Below are positions 24,660 to 33,307 of a stretch of 64,000 nucleotides of DNA, in pieces. Within the stretch, counting starts at the first letter, position 1. Each line of letters starts with the position of its first letter. A program made the position numbers and the translations under genes. Under the pieces are notes generated by a model. That model was not told where the DNA came from, ran no database searches, and was given only the letters and a program-made list of their open reading frames with translations. The DNA comes from Prevotella sp. UBA4268 (GTDB lineage: Bacteria; Bacteroidota; Bacteroidia; Bacteroidales; Bacteroidaceae), in the NCBI GenBank assembly GCA_002395135.1, contig DGWC01000083.1, forward strand, positions 47,413 through 111,412, given 5' to 3'.

Positions 24660-26111
24660 ATGAAAAAGAGTATATTGTTACTGGCCATGGTGCCTTTCGC
24701 CTTTACATCTTGTCTGGAAGATGAGGGCAACTACGACTATACCGAACTGCAAACGGTGGAAATCAGCGGGCTGGCCGAGAGCATGCGCTGCGTGTTGCAG
24801 CAGCCGCAGAACATCACCCCCAGTGTGGCCACCCAGATATCTGCCGACCGGCTGGAGTATATCTGGCGAATAGGAGCCGACACGTTAGGCACCGAGAAAG
24901 ACTTGAAATACACGTTTACCGACGTACCTATCAACAAAGATCCGCTAACGTTTGAGGTGCGCGACAAGCAGACCAACGTGCGCTACAGCAAGACCATCGA
25001 CCTCACCGTGGTGTCGCCCTTTACCACCGGGTATGCCATTCTCACCGACGCAGGCAAACTGGCCTTCCAGTCGTTTGAATCAGGAAATCCGCTTTATCAA
25101 GACGTGTGCGAGGCCGTCAAAGGCGAGCCGCTCAGCGGAAAGCCGCTCTCTGTGAAGCAACTGCGCTATCAGGACGGAAACACCGGCGCTTGGTTCGACC
25201 GCATTTCCGTGCTCATGCAAGGGGGCAAGTCGCCTGAGTTCGACGGCGTTTCCATGAAGCGCACCAAGTGGTATGATGATGAATTCCACACCGCTTCGGT
25301 TCCGTCGTTTGCCGCCATCACCGCACAATACTTCAACACCGACAAGGCTCTCGATATCATCACTACCGACGGGCAGGTGTTTATCAAGCGCATCGGCAGC
25401 ATGGGATCCCCCGACGACGGCTATTATGAGTATCCGTTGCAGAGCGAGGGTGGCTATAAGATTGCCCCCTGTGTCACCAGGCTTACGAGCAACGATGCCG
25501 CTTACGTGGGACTGGACGAGCAAAACCATCGCTTCGTGCTCTGGATGGGCAACAACCTTTCTGCCAATCTGCGCCACGTGGCTGCCAACGATGCCCAGTT
25601 CAGCACTATTCCCGGCACGCTCGTGTGGATGGGAAATCCCATGTACAGTTACACTGGCTATGCCATCGTGAAGAACGAAGGGAAATACTATCTCTATGTG
25701 CTCACTACCGACTGGCAACTCAGCCCCACCGTGAAGATGGCCCAACTGCCCGACGGTGCCGTGAACGACAACTGCGTGTTTGCCGCCAACATTACCATGC
25801 AGAACTATGACGTCGTGTCCAACTATCTGTTCATTGGCGACGGTCCCAAACTGAAGGCTATCAACCTGCTCAGCCTTGACAACATGAACGATGCAGTTAT
25901 CGACGTGGCCACCTTCGACGGCGACATCACCGACATGCACTTCGACCGCGACGTAAACGTGCTGCCCGAGGCCGAGTTCAGCATTGCTGTGAGCCGCAGC
26001 ACAGGGTCTTCCATCTATCAGTTAGACCCCACAATCATCAACCACGGTGCCATCATCAAGAAATACGACGGCATCAACGGGCGCATTGTCAGTTTCTGTC
26101 GCAAAATATGA
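24660..26111 (+). CDS. PKD-like surface lipoprotein
   Basis: A 483-aa lipoprotein: MKKSILLLAMVPFAFTSC ends at the lipid Cys, followed by LEDEGNYDYTEL, the start typical of the PKD-like family in these operons. An N-terminal beta-sandwich (to about residue 115) is followed by a repeat-rich beta-propeller-like body. It likely binds or hands on the substrate at the cell surface. Its stop overlaps the next start (ATGA). Confidence 0.85.
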   Translation: MKKSILLLAMVPFAFTSCLEDEGNYDYTELQTVEISGLAESMRCVLQQPQNITPSVATQISADRLEYIWRIGADTLGTEKDLKYTFTDVPINKDPLTFEVRDKQTNVRYSKTIDLTVVSPFTTGYAILTDAGKLAFQSFESGNPLYQDVCEAVKGEPLSGKPLSVKQLRYQDGNTGAWFDRISVLMQGGKSPEFDGVSMKRTKWYDDEFHTASVPSFAAITAQYFNTDKALDIITTDGQVFIKRIGSMGSPDDGYYEYPLQSEGGYKIAPCVTRLTSNDAAYVGLDEQNHRFVLWMGNNLSANLRHVAANDAQFSTIPGTLVWMGNPMYSYTGYAIVKNEGKYYLYVLTTDWQLSPTVKMAQLPDGAVNDNCVFAANITMQNYDVVSNYLFIGDGPKLKAINLLSLDNMNDAVIDVATFDGDITDMHFDRDVNVLPEAEFSIAVSRSTGSSIYQLDPTIINHGAIIKKYDGINGRIVSFCRKI

Positions 26112-27184
26112 TTCTTGCAATGGTAAAGAAATTCTTAGCAACAGCATGGCTTGCCGCCGTTGCGCTGTCGGCACAGGCACAGTATAGAATCATTGGCGAT
26201 GTAACCGGTATCGACGACGGCACGCTGCTCTATCTCACGCTGGTGGGCAAAGAGCATGTCAATATCGACAGCACAACCATCCGCAACGGCCACTTCGAGT
26301 TTTCTGGCGGCCGGGTGGACAAGCCCAAATGGGCACTCGTCAAGATAAAAGGCTCATTCGTGGCCACCTGCGACTTCTATCTCGAAAACGGAGACATCGC
26401 CATCCAGGGCGAGCGCTACCGTGCAAAAGCCTCGGGCACACCCATCAACCGCCAATACGACGAGTATAACAGCGATATCAATTCGATGGGCAATACCATC
26501 TATTCGCTGAACGTAAACATCAGCATGGAGCAAGATGCTGCCCGCCGCGACAGTCTCAAGGCTGAATTGAAGAAGACCGAGCAGTTGCAGAGAACCAAGG
26601 AACTCAATTTCATCCGCCGCTATCCCGACTCGCCCATCTCGCTGCGCATAGCCGGTTATCTGGTTCCGCGGATGAGCGCTACGGAAGCCCTTGCCGCCAT
26701 TTCACTGCTCTCAGAACAGCAGCAGCAAGACGAAGAAATCATACAGGCGAAAAGGCGCGCCGAGCAGTTGGCCAAGGTTGAGGCCGGTGCCGTGGCTCCC
26801 GACTTCACGCTGCCCACCGACAAGGGAGCGCAGTTGTCGCTGAGCGCATACAAGGGCAAGTATGTGATGATTGACTTCTGGGCATCGTGGTGCGGTCCGT
26901 GCCGTGCCAGTTTCCCCGCCATTGCGGCCTTTCACAAGAAATACGGCAGTCAACTTGCCATTGTCGGCGTGTCGCTCGACCGGGGCGAACCGGCATGGCG
27001 CAAAGCCTTGAGTGAGGAAAAATGCACATGGGCGCAGGCCTGGGACCAGCAGGGAATGGCCGCCAGGTCGTATGCCGTGAGTGCCATCCCTCTGCTCGTG
27101 CTCATCGGTCCCGACGGGAAAATCATCGGCCGCTATAGCAAAGCCGATATCACCGATGAACTGCAGCGCTTGTTTGGCGAATAA
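26108..27184 (+). CDS. TlpA-like thioredoxin with DUF4369 domain
   Basis: A 358-aa secreted protein (signal peptide ending SAQAQ). DUF4369 spans about residues 22-115 (GTLLYLTLVGKEHVNIDSTT, GHFEFSGG), then a helical linker (about 130-225). A thioredoxin fold with the redox motif WASWCGPCRASFP (CGPC about 261) follows, with cis-Pro in VSAIPLLVLIG. It reduces or isomerises disulfides, in the periplasm or at the surface. As last gene of the SusCD operon, it suggests that the imported nutrient or the surface proteins contain disulfides; that is inference. The ATG overlaps the previous stop; MVKK at 26120 is an alternative. Confidence 0.93.
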   Translation: MILAMVKKFLATAWLAAVALSAQAQYRIIGDVTGIDDGTLLYLTLVGKEHVNIDSTTIRNGHFEFSGGRVDKPKWALVKIKGSFVATCDFYLENGDIAIQGERYRAKASGTPINRQYDEYNSDINSMGNTIYSLNVNISMEQDAARRDSLKAELKKTEQLQRTKELNFIRRYPDSPISLRIAGYLVPRMSATEALAAISLLSEQQQQDEEIIQAKRRAEQLAKVEAGAVAPDFTLPTDKGAQLSLSAYKGKYVMIDFWASWCGPCRASFPAIAAFHKKYGSQLAIVGVSLDRGEPAWRKALSEEKCTWAQAWDQQGMAARSYAVSAIPLLVLIGPDGKIIGRYSKADITDELQRLFGE

Positions 27185-27206
27185 GTATACGTCCGCAATA
27201 AGCAGG

Positions 27207-27244
27207 AAAGCGGCACTTTCTTCAACCGAAAGTGCCGCTTTTTA
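27207..27244 (+). terminator. Terminator of the SusCD operon
   Basis: AAAGCGGCACTTTC, 7-nt loop, GAAAGTGCCGCTTTTTAT: a perfect 14-bp stem with T-run. Confidence 0.9.
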
Positions 27245-27269
27245 TGGTTTGCCCCATTGATATTGAAAA

Positions 27270-27354
27270 GCAAATTAATATGATTTACCGCGCAAATTAA
27301 TGTGATTTACTTTTCAAATTAATTTGATTTACTCAGCAAATCACATTAATTTAC
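27270..27354. repeat. 22-bp-period AT-rich repeat array (copy B)
   Basis: Units begin at 27270, 27292, 27314 and 27336, exactly 22 bp apart: GCAAATTAATATGATTTAC and variants, which is the reverse-complement form of the array at 11881-11987. Spacers are 3 bp. 27355-27478 shows no gene. Confidence 0.75.
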
Positions 27355-27478
27355 TTTCCGAATCCTATGCCGTGGAGCGTCCGTTCTGCCGGAATGGAGC
27401 GTCGAAAATGTCTGTTTGCGGCAATGGAATTCATTCTACGGGCTGTTGTAATCATATTTTTAACACACCCTATTTGTC

Positions 27479-27877
27479 TTACAGATTCTGGAACTCCTGC
27501 CAGATTTTCTCTGCCGTGTCCTTGAACTCTTCTTCGCTGAGTTTCAACTTCGGGTTGCTGAAGAGCATGTCTTTCTCGCTCTGCATGGGCACCAGATGGA
27601 TGTGGGCGTGAGCCACTTCCAGACCGAGCACAGCCATGCCCACCTTGATGCAGGGGAATGCGCGCTTGATGGCAACTGCCACTTTCTTGGCAAACTGCAT
27701 GTACTGGCCTATCTCTTCATCGTCCATGTCGAACACGTAGTCCACTTCACGGCGGGGAATCACCAGTGTGTGACCCTTCACCAGCGGGTTGATGTCGAGA
27801 AAAGCATAGAACTTGTCGCTCTCAGCACATTTGTAACTGGGAATCTCGCCAGCGGCTATTTTACTGAATATGTCCAT
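27479..27877 (-). CDS. HIT-family nucleotide hydrolase
   Basis: A 132-aa HIT protein of the HinT/Fhit-like branch. VAHAHIHLVPM provides the histidine triad (HxHxH) that attacks nucleoside phosphoramidates, AMP-lysine or dinucleotides. N-terminal MDIFSKIAAGEIPSYKCAES and VIPRREVDYVFDM are typical. Cytoplasmic. It lies 12 bp after greA and is co-transcribed with it. Confidence 0.93.
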   Translation of the reverse strand: MDIFSKIAAGEIPSYKCAESDKFYAFLDINPLVKGHTLVIPRREVDYVFDMDDEEIGQYMQFAKKVAVAIKRAFPCIKVGMAVLGLEVAHAHIHLVPMQSEKDMLFSNPKLKLSEEEFKDTAEKIWQEFQNL

Positions 27878-27889
27878 ATCGTTTTGGTT

Positions 27890-28357
27890 TTAGGAAATGC
27901 TGATGGCATCGATTCTTAACTTGATGGTGCCGCGCGGAATCTTCACTTCCACCTCGTCGCCCACCTTGTGGTTGAGCAGTCCCTGTGCTATCGGCGTGGT
28001 GATGGATATCTTGCCCTCGCGCAGGTTGGCCTCGCTTTCGCTCACGATGGTGTAGGCCATCTTGGCCTTGGTCACCATGTTGGTCATTTCTACTTTCGAG
28101 AGAATCTGCACGCAGTCGGAACTCAGGCGCGACGTGTCAATGATCTTGGCCTCTGCCAGTGTGGCCTTCATCTCATTGATCTTGTTCTCCAGTTTCATCT
28201 GGGCTTCCTTGGCGGCATCATACTCCGAATTTTCACTCAGGTCGCCCTTGTCGCGAGCCTCTGCAATGGCAGCAGAAGCCTTGGGGCGCTCTACGCTTTC
28301 CAAGCGTTTCAGTTCGGCTACCAGTTTGTCGTAGCCTTCTTGTGACATGTATGCCAT
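27890..28357 (-). CDS. greA: Transcription elongation factor GreA
   Basis: A 155-aa protein. An N-terminal coiled coil (residues about 5-75) ends in the acidic tip DKGDLSENSEYDAAKEAQ, with the residues that stimulate RNA cleavage by stalled RNA polymerase. The C-terminal domain (VGDEVEVKIPRGTIKLRIDA) binds the polymerase. Start MAYMSQEG; MSQEG at 28348 is possible. A hairpin lies in its leader (28416-28448), which may attenuate transcription. Confidence 0.95.
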   Translation of the reverse strand: MAYMSQEGYDKLVAELKRLESVERPKASAAIAEARDKGDLSENSEYDAAKEAQMKLENKINEMKATLAEAKIIDTSRLSSDCVQILSKVEMTNMVTKAKMAYTIVSESEANLREGKISITTPIAQGLLNHKVGDEVEVKIPRGTIKLRIDAISIS

Positions 28358-28415
28358 AATCTATTTCGTTTTGTTATGAATTTCGAAAAATGTTCTATGA
28401 GATGTAAAACATAAA

Positions 28416-28448
28416 GAATTCCGACATCTTTTCCCAATGTCGGAATCC
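28416..28448 (-). promoter_or_regulatory. Attenuator-like hairpin in the greA leader
   Basis: ATTCCGACAT (28418-28427) pairs with ATGTCGGAAT (28437-28446) around a 9-nt loop; in the minus-strand transcript it is followed by TTCTTTATGTTTT. It lies between the greA promoter and start, so it can stop transcription early. Confidence 0.5.
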
Positions 28449-28493
28449 CTTATCCCTCAATTTCTTTTTGCTCTTACTTGTTGTTTTCGACTG

Positions 28494-28501
28494 CAAATAT
28501 A
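28494..28501 (-). promoter_or_regulatory. greA promoter
   Basis: CAAATATA is TATATTTG on the minus strand, giving a leader of about 130 nt to greA. Confidence 0.6.
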
Positions 28502-28562
28502 TAAATTAATTTTCAAACAAACAAATTTTTCTCAAAAATATTAATATATTCTAAAAATATTG

Positions 28563-28570
28563 TATCTTTG
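28563..28570 (+). promoter_or_regulatory. Promoter of the cysteine desulfidase-like gene
   Basis: TATCTTTG -7 box about 50 nt before ATG 28621, divergent from greA. Confidence 0.65.
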
Positions 28571-28620
28571 TAACCAGTTTTGCGATTACGACGTATAATT
28601 AAAAAAAGAACGAAGATAAA

Positions 28621-29913
28621 ATGCTTCCTATTGAAGAAAGAAAAGCCATTATTGACTTGATACACCGTCAGGTGGTGCCTGCAATTGGGTGTACGGAGCC
28701 CATCGCAGTGGCATTATGTGTGGCCAAGGCCACCAAACTGTTGGGATGCAGGCCCGAGCATATCGAACTGCGTCTGAGTGCTAATATCTTGAAAAACGCC
28801 ATGGGCGTGGGAATCCCTGGCACAGGCATGATAGGACTGCCCATCGCCATTGCGCTGGGTGCGTTGATTGGCCGTCCGGAACTCGAACTCGAGGTACTTC
28901 GCGACTGTAACAAGCAGGCTGTGGAAGAGGGAAAGAAGTACATTGATGAGAATCGCATGCACTTTGTGCTTGAGGAAGAAGACAAAGACAAACTGTTTAT
29001 CAATGTGGTATGCTCTGCCAACGGCCATGAGGCCGAGGCCCGCATCAAGACACATCACACGGATTTCGTATTCCTGCGTCACGACAGTGAGGTGCTTCTT
29101 GAGAAGAGCGGTGGCGAGGCGGCCAGCAATGAGGCCGACTGTGACCCGAAACTCACCCTGCACAAGGTGTATGAGTTTGCCACCACGACCGATATTGACG
29201 ACCTGAAATTCATTCTGGAGGCGAAGAAACTGAATTCTGCCGCCGCTGCCAGCGGTTTGCGTGAGAACTACGGCCATCAGTTGGGCAAGACCATGTGCTC
29301 CCCCTTGGGCCGTGGCATCATGGGCGAAAGCATTTTCTCGAAAGTGCTGTCAGTGACCAGTTGCGCCTGCGATGCGCGAATGGCTGGAGCCATGGTTCCC
29401 GTGATGAGCAACAGCGGCAGTGGCAACCAGGGCATCTGTGCCACGATGCCGGTGGTGGTGTTTGCCGAGGAAAACCATAATACGGAGGAAGAACTGATTC
29501 GTGCGCTCATCATCAGCAATCTCACGGCTATCTATATCAAGCAGACGCTGGGTTCGCTTAGTGCACTCTGTGGATGTGTGGTGGCCAGCACAGGCAGTTC
29601 TTGCGGCATTACCTATCTGATGGGAGGAACCTATGAGCAGATCAGTTATGCCGTGAAGAACATGATTGCCAACCTTACGGGCATGATTTGCGACGGTGCC
29701 AAGCCCTCGTGCGCACTGAAACTGACCACGGGTGTGAGCACGGCCATGATGAGTGCCATGCTTGCCATGCAGCACAAGTATGTGACATCGGTGGAGGGCA
29801 TCATCGACGACGATGTGGACAAGAGCATCCACAACCTCACTGCCATCGGCAGCCGCGGCATGGATGAGACCGACCGCTTCGTGCTCGACATTATGACTCA
29901 TAAGAACTGTTGA
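28621..29913 (+). CDS. L-cysteine desulfidase / serine dehydratase alpha family protein
   Basis: A 430-aa protein of the UPF0597/YhaM (CyuA-like) family. PAIGCTEPIAVALCVAKA at the N-terminus holds the first conserved Cys. SVTSCACDARMAG, GSLSALCGCVVASTGSSCG and MICDGAKPSCALK carry the Cys residues that bind an Fe-S cluster. Family members break L-cysteine into pyruvate, ammonia and sulfide, or act as serine dehydratases. It is followed 28 bp later by dsbD, probably in the same transcript, so both act in thiol metabolism. Confidence 0.88.
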   Translation: MLPIEERKAIIDLIHRQVVPAIGCTEPIAVALCVAKATKLLGCRPEHIELRLSANILKNAMGVGIPGTGMIGLPIAIALGALIGRPELELEVLRDCNKQAVEEGKKYIDENRMHFVLEEEDKDKLFINVVCSANGHEAEARIKTHHTDFVFLRHDSEVLLEKSGGEAASNEADCDPKLTLHKVYEFATTTDIDDLKFILEAKKLNSAAAASGLRENYGHQLGKTMCSPLGRGIMGESIFSKVLSVTSCACDARMAGAMVPVMSNSGSGNQGICATMPVVVFAEENHNTEEELIRALIISNLTAIYIKQTLGSLSALCGCVVASTGSSCGITYLMGGTYEQISYAVKNMIANLTGMICDGAKPSCALKLTTGVSTAMMSAMLAMQHKYVTSVEGIIDDDVDKSIHNLTAIGSRGMDETDRFVLDIMTHKNC

Positions 29914-29941
29914 ACAAATTCTTAATTATTAATAACAACAA

Positions 29942-32017
29942 ATGAAAACTTTCAAATCAACGATCCTTGTTGCGCTGATGGCTCTCTTTGCCATGGCAGC
30001 ACAGGCACAGATGCAAGATCCGGTTCACTTCTCAGTGAGCCAGAAGCAAGTATCACCAACTGAGGTGGACGTAATCTTTACGGGAAAGATTGATGCCGGA
30101 TGGCATGTCTATTCAACAGGACTGCCTGCCGACGGACCAATCTCGGCAACTATTACCACAGAGAAGGCCGAAGGAGCCAAGGCTGATGGTAAACTGAAGG
30201 CACAGGGTAAGGAAATAAGCACCTTCGACAAGTTGTTCGACATGAACCTGCGCTATTTCGAGCATTCAGTAACCTTCGTGCAGCGTTACAAGGTGACAGG
30301 CAAGACCTACGATATCAAGGGCTTCCTGGAGTATGGCGCCTGCAACGACCAGAACTGCATGCCGCCTACTCAGGTAGAGTTCAGTTTCAAGGGCGAAGGC
30401 CCGAAAGACGCTCCTGAGGCCAAGGACGAAAAAAAAAATGACGAAGTAGACGATGCTGCGGCTCTTGCCGCTGCCGATTTGGCTCAGAATGCCAATGCTG
30501 ATTCGTTGAAAGTTGCCGCCGACAGTGCTGCCGCTGCAGCCGTTGTGCCCATGGATTCAACGCAAGTGGATGCTTTGTGGCAGCCCGTTATCAAGGAGTT
30601 GCAGGCATTCAATGGCGACGATAACAAAGACCGCTCATGGCTCTACATCTTTCTGATGGGATTCCTAGGCGGTCTTGTGGCTTTGTTCACTCCCTGTGTG
30701 TGGCCCATCATCCCGATGACGGTGAGTTTCTTCCTGAAGCGTGCCAAGGACGACAAGAAGAAAGGTATTAAGGATGCCATCACCTATGGCATATCCATCA
30801 TCGTGATCTATCTGGCACTCGGCCTGGCCATCACGGGTATCTTCGGTGCCAGTGCGCTGAACGCACTCTCCACGAATGCCGTGTTCAACATCTTCTTCTG
30901 CCTGTTGCTGGTGGTGTTTGCTCTGAGTTTCTTCGGATGGTTCGAACTCACACTGCCTGCTTCTTGGACCAATAAGGTAGACTCGAAGGCAAGCAGCACA
31001 AGCGGTCTGCTTTCCATCTTCCTCATGGCGTTCACCCTTTCGCTGGTGAGTTTCTCTTGCACAGGTCCTATCATCGGTTTCCTGCTGGTGGAACTGACCA
31101 CCAGTGGAAGCATCATGGGTCCGGCCATCGGTATGTTCGGCTTCGCTCTTGCATTGGCTTTGCCGTTCACACTCTTTGCCATGTTCCCCACCTGGCTGAA
31201 GAAGGCTCCGAAGTCGGGAGGATGGATGAACACTATCAAGGTGACGCTTGGATTCATTGAATTGGCATTTGCCCTGAAGTTCTTCTCTGTGGCCGACCTG
31301 GCTTACGGATGGCGTCTGCTCGACCGCGAGGTGTTCCTCTGCCTGTGGATAGTCATCTTTGGCGCATTGGGACTGTATCTCATTGGCAAACTGAAGTTCC
31401 AGAGCGACTGGGAAGGTGGCGAGATGGAGAAACCCATGCCTGTGGCTTGCATCATGCTGGGACTGATTTCCATTGCCTTTGCCATCTATATGGTTCCCGG
31501 TCTGTGGGGTGCTCCCTGCAAGGCCGTCAGTGCCTTTGCTCCTCCAATGAACACACAGGATTTCAACCTCTATAAGGCCAATGAAGTGCGCGCCAAGTTC
31601 CTGAACTACGAAGAGGGTATGGCTGCCGCCAAGGCACAGGGCAAGCCCGTGCTGGTTGACTTTACTGGTTTCGGATGTGTAAACTGTCGTAAGATGGAGG
31701 CTGCTGTCTGGACAGACCCAAGCGTGGCAAATCTGCTGGAGAACGACTATGTGCTGATTTCACTCTTCGTCGATGACAAGACCCCGCTGCCTGAACATAT
31801 CCAGGTGACTGAGGAAAATGGCCAGCAGCGCACGCTGCGCACCGTTGGCGACAAGTGGAGTTACTTGCAGCGCTCTAAGTTCGGTGCCAATGCACAGCCG
31901 TTCTATGTGGCACTCGACAACGAAGGCAAGCCGCTTACCGGTTCGGCTGTCTATGACGAGGACATTAAGAAATATGTGGACTTCCTGAAAGCAGGATTGG
32001 AGAATTATCGTAAATAA
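29942..32017 (+). CDS. dsbD: Thiol:disulfide interchange protein DsbD
   Basis: A 691-aa inner-membrane electron carrier. After the signal peptide (ending AAQAQM), the periplasmic alpha domain (about residues 30-165) has YGACNDQNCMPPTQV with its Cys pair. About eight membrane helices follow (about 230-525) with FTPCVWPIIPMT and SFSCTGPIIG, the Cys pair that passes electrons across the membrane. The C-terminal thioredoxin-like domain has FTGFGCVNCRKMEAAVW. All three Cys pairs are present. It moves reducing power from cytoplasmic thioredoxin to periplasmic partners such as the TlpA-like protein above. An Asp/Glu/Lys- and Ala-rich linker (about 170-205) is low complexity. Confidence 0.95.
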   Translation: MKTFKSTILVALMALFAMAAQAQMQDPVHFSVSQKQVSPTEVDVIFTGKIDAGWHVYSTGLPADGPISATITTEKAEGAKADGKLKAQGKEISTFDKLFDMNLRYFEHSVTFVQRYKVTGKTYDIKGFLEYGACNDQNCMPPTQVEFSFKGEGPKDAPEAKDEKKNDEVDDAAALAAADLAQNANADSLKVAADSAAAAAVVPMDSTQVDALWQPVIKELQAFNGDDNKDRSWLYIFLMGFLGGLVALFTPCVWPIIPMTVSFFLKRAKDDKKKGIKDAITYGISIIVIYLALGLAITGIFGASALNALSTNAVFNIFFCLLLVVFALSFFGWFELTLPASWTNKVDSKASSTSGLLSIFLMAFTLSLVSFSCTGPIIGFLLVELTTSGSIMGPAIGMFGFALALALPFTLFAMFPTWLKKAPKSGGWMNTIKVTLGFIELAFALKFFSVADLAYGWRLLDREVFLCLWIVIFGALGLYLIGKLKFQSDWEGGEMEKPMPVACIMLGLISIAFAIYMVPGLWGAPCKAVSAFAPPMNTQDFNLYKANEVRAKFLNYEEGMAAAKAQGKPVLVDFTGFGCVNCRKMEAAVWTDPSVANLLENDYVLISLFVDDKTPLPEHIQVTEENGQQRTLRTVGDKWSYLQRSKFGANAQPFYVALDNEGKPLTGSAVYDEDIKKYVDFLKAGLENYRK

Positions 32018-32043
32018 GAACTGACCTGAAAAGGTCTGTCTGC

Positions 32044-32105
32044 CCATGCCACCGTGCATATTCCCTCAAAGCGGGGGATTGCAGCAGGTGGCATGGACTT
32101 TTTTG
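32044..32105 (+). terminator. Terminator after dsbD
   Basis: CCATGCCACC (32044-32053) pairs with GGTGGCATGG (32087-32096), then ACTTTTTTG. The loop is long (33 nt) with an inner CCC/GGG stem. Confidence 0.7.
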
Positions 32106-32162
32106 TTGCCTGTGCTCTTGGTCTGGATTGCGTAATGGCATGCCCGCCGTTAGCGAAGGCAT

Positions 32163-32204
32163 AAAAAACACGGAAGGGACGCGTTACCGAAACGCATCCC
32201 TTCG
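32163..32204 (-). terminator. Strong terminator on the minus strand
   Basis: Stem arms 32173-32185 and 32191-32203 (one mismatch), loop of five, followed on the minus strand by CGTGTTTTTTAT. It may end the candidate small RNA or readthrough from the CPBP gene. Confidence 0.75.
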
Positions 32205-32327
32205 TATGTTGGTTATCCTAAACACAATCTTTTTTAATAACTGCATAACTAAAATAAACTAATATATAAATATTAAGTTACTTACAGAATACAATTATCA
32301 CAATCTAGTTCTCGTAAGTATGTAAAA
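32163..32327 (-). ncRNA. Candidate small RNA transcript
   Basis: A minus-strand -7 box (TATCTTTG, 32334-32341) is followed by about 120 nt of AT-rich sequence and then a strong terminator (13-bp stem GAAGGGATGCGTT/AACGCGTCCCTTC, 32173-32203, with six T). No downstream gene is served: the transcript would end in front of dsbD. The only ORF is 20 codons long and runs into the stem. This makes a short stand-alone RNA of about 160 nt plausible. No known RNA family is recognised. Confidence 0.4.
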
Positions 32328-32333
32328 ACGATG

Positions 32334-32341
32334 CAAAGATA
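32334..32341 (-). promoter_or_regulatory. Orphan promoter on the minus strand
   Basis: CAAAGATA is TATCTTTG on the minus strand, identical to the nrdD and ATPase -7 boxes, but with no gene downstream before the terminator at 32163-32204. 32342-32468 shows nothing else. Confidence 0.5.
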
Positions 32342-32468
32342 ACTGATTTCCCACGTTTGACGGGGGAAAATTTATCGGTTAATGGGTGAAAAATTGACGA
32401 GTGGTCAATTATGCCGATATAAAAACCAATAATTCCGATAGAATTAGGGTTGTTGGCCGCATTGCAGG

Positions 32469-33287
32469 TTATTCCTGCTCCGACTTTTCGACAGGTTGTG
32501 CGGCTGGTTTCTTCAAGCGGATGCTTAGTTGATACAGCGCGGGAAGGAAAATCAGCAGCGAGAATCCCACTGCCAGCCACACATTGTGCTCGTTGCCTTT
32601 GAAGATGTCGATGAGCGAGGCGTCGGCCATGTCGGGCCACAGGCGGGTGATAATGTAGGCAACACTGTTGTTCACCCAATGGAGAACCACGCCGGGCACG
32701 ATGCTGCCGGTGCGCCAGTACATCCAGCCCAACAGGAGACCGAGAAGGGCGGCATGGAAAAACTGAGCCATGTTTCCGTGGGCTGCACCGAAAACGACGG
32801 CAGAAATGATGATGGCAACCCAATGCTGTCCTTTCGGGAAAATGGCCAGCAGGGTGCGCAGGATGGCTCCGCGAAATACGATTTCCTCAGCAAGAGGAAC
32901 GAGAATGCCGATGGCGATGTAGCCCCAGGGGTTGCTAAGAATCTGAGTCATCAGACGCTCCAGGTCCTCTGGCATCTTCAGGTTCAAGACTTCTTCCATC
33001 CATTGCGAAGGAATCACCGTTCCCAAGGTCATGATCACCACCCACAGCAATGCTGTCCATGGGCGCGTCTGTAAATATGCGCGTGTTATCGGGAGCCATT
33101 TCCTCCATGCAAACAGGATGATCGTTAGCAGGCTGCTCGCTAATGAGATGATGATAACGGGAGTGGGACTCGTGTTCAAATCGTTATGGAAAAACAGCCC
33201 CACGATGATTCCCACGATGATTTGTATCAGCAGGAACGCCACCAGAAACATGGTAGCATCCATCCATTTTCTCAAATTCTGTTTCAT
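32469..33287 (-). CDS. CPBP-family intramembrane metalloprotease
   Basis: A 272-aa membrane protein with about seven hydrophobic helices. PLAEEIVFRGAIL holds the EEx3R motif, and later HGNMAQFFHAALLGLLLGW and VLHWVNNSVA hold the His residues of the CPBP (Abi/type II CAAX protease) family. These enzymes cut substrates inside the membrane; in bacteria roles include bacteriocin immunity, but here no target is visible. It is the third gene of an ATPase-ribF-CPBP run (20 bp after ribF). The C-terminus is Lys/Glu-rich. Confidence 0.9.
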   Translation of the reverse strand: MKQNLRKWMDATMFLVAFLLIQIIVGIIVGLFFHNDLNTSPTPVIIISLASSLLTIILFAWRKWLPITRAYLQTRPWTALLWVVIMTLGTVIPSQWMEEVLNLKMPEDLERLMTQILSNPWGYIAIGILVPLAEEIVFRGAILRTLLAIFPKGQHWVAIIISAVVFGAAHGNMAQFFHAALLGLLLGWMYWRTGSIVPGVVLHWVNNSVAYIITRLWPDMADASLIDIFKGNEHNVWLAVGFSLLIFLPALYQLSIRLKKPAAQPVEKSEQE

Positions 33288-33307
33288 CTGTTCTTATTGT
33301 TAGGTGT

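Noticed and set aside
25080-25940. 286-aa ORF on the minus strand
   Set aside because: Shadow of the PKD-like lipoprotein gene; His/Val-rich composition typical of antisense frames here.
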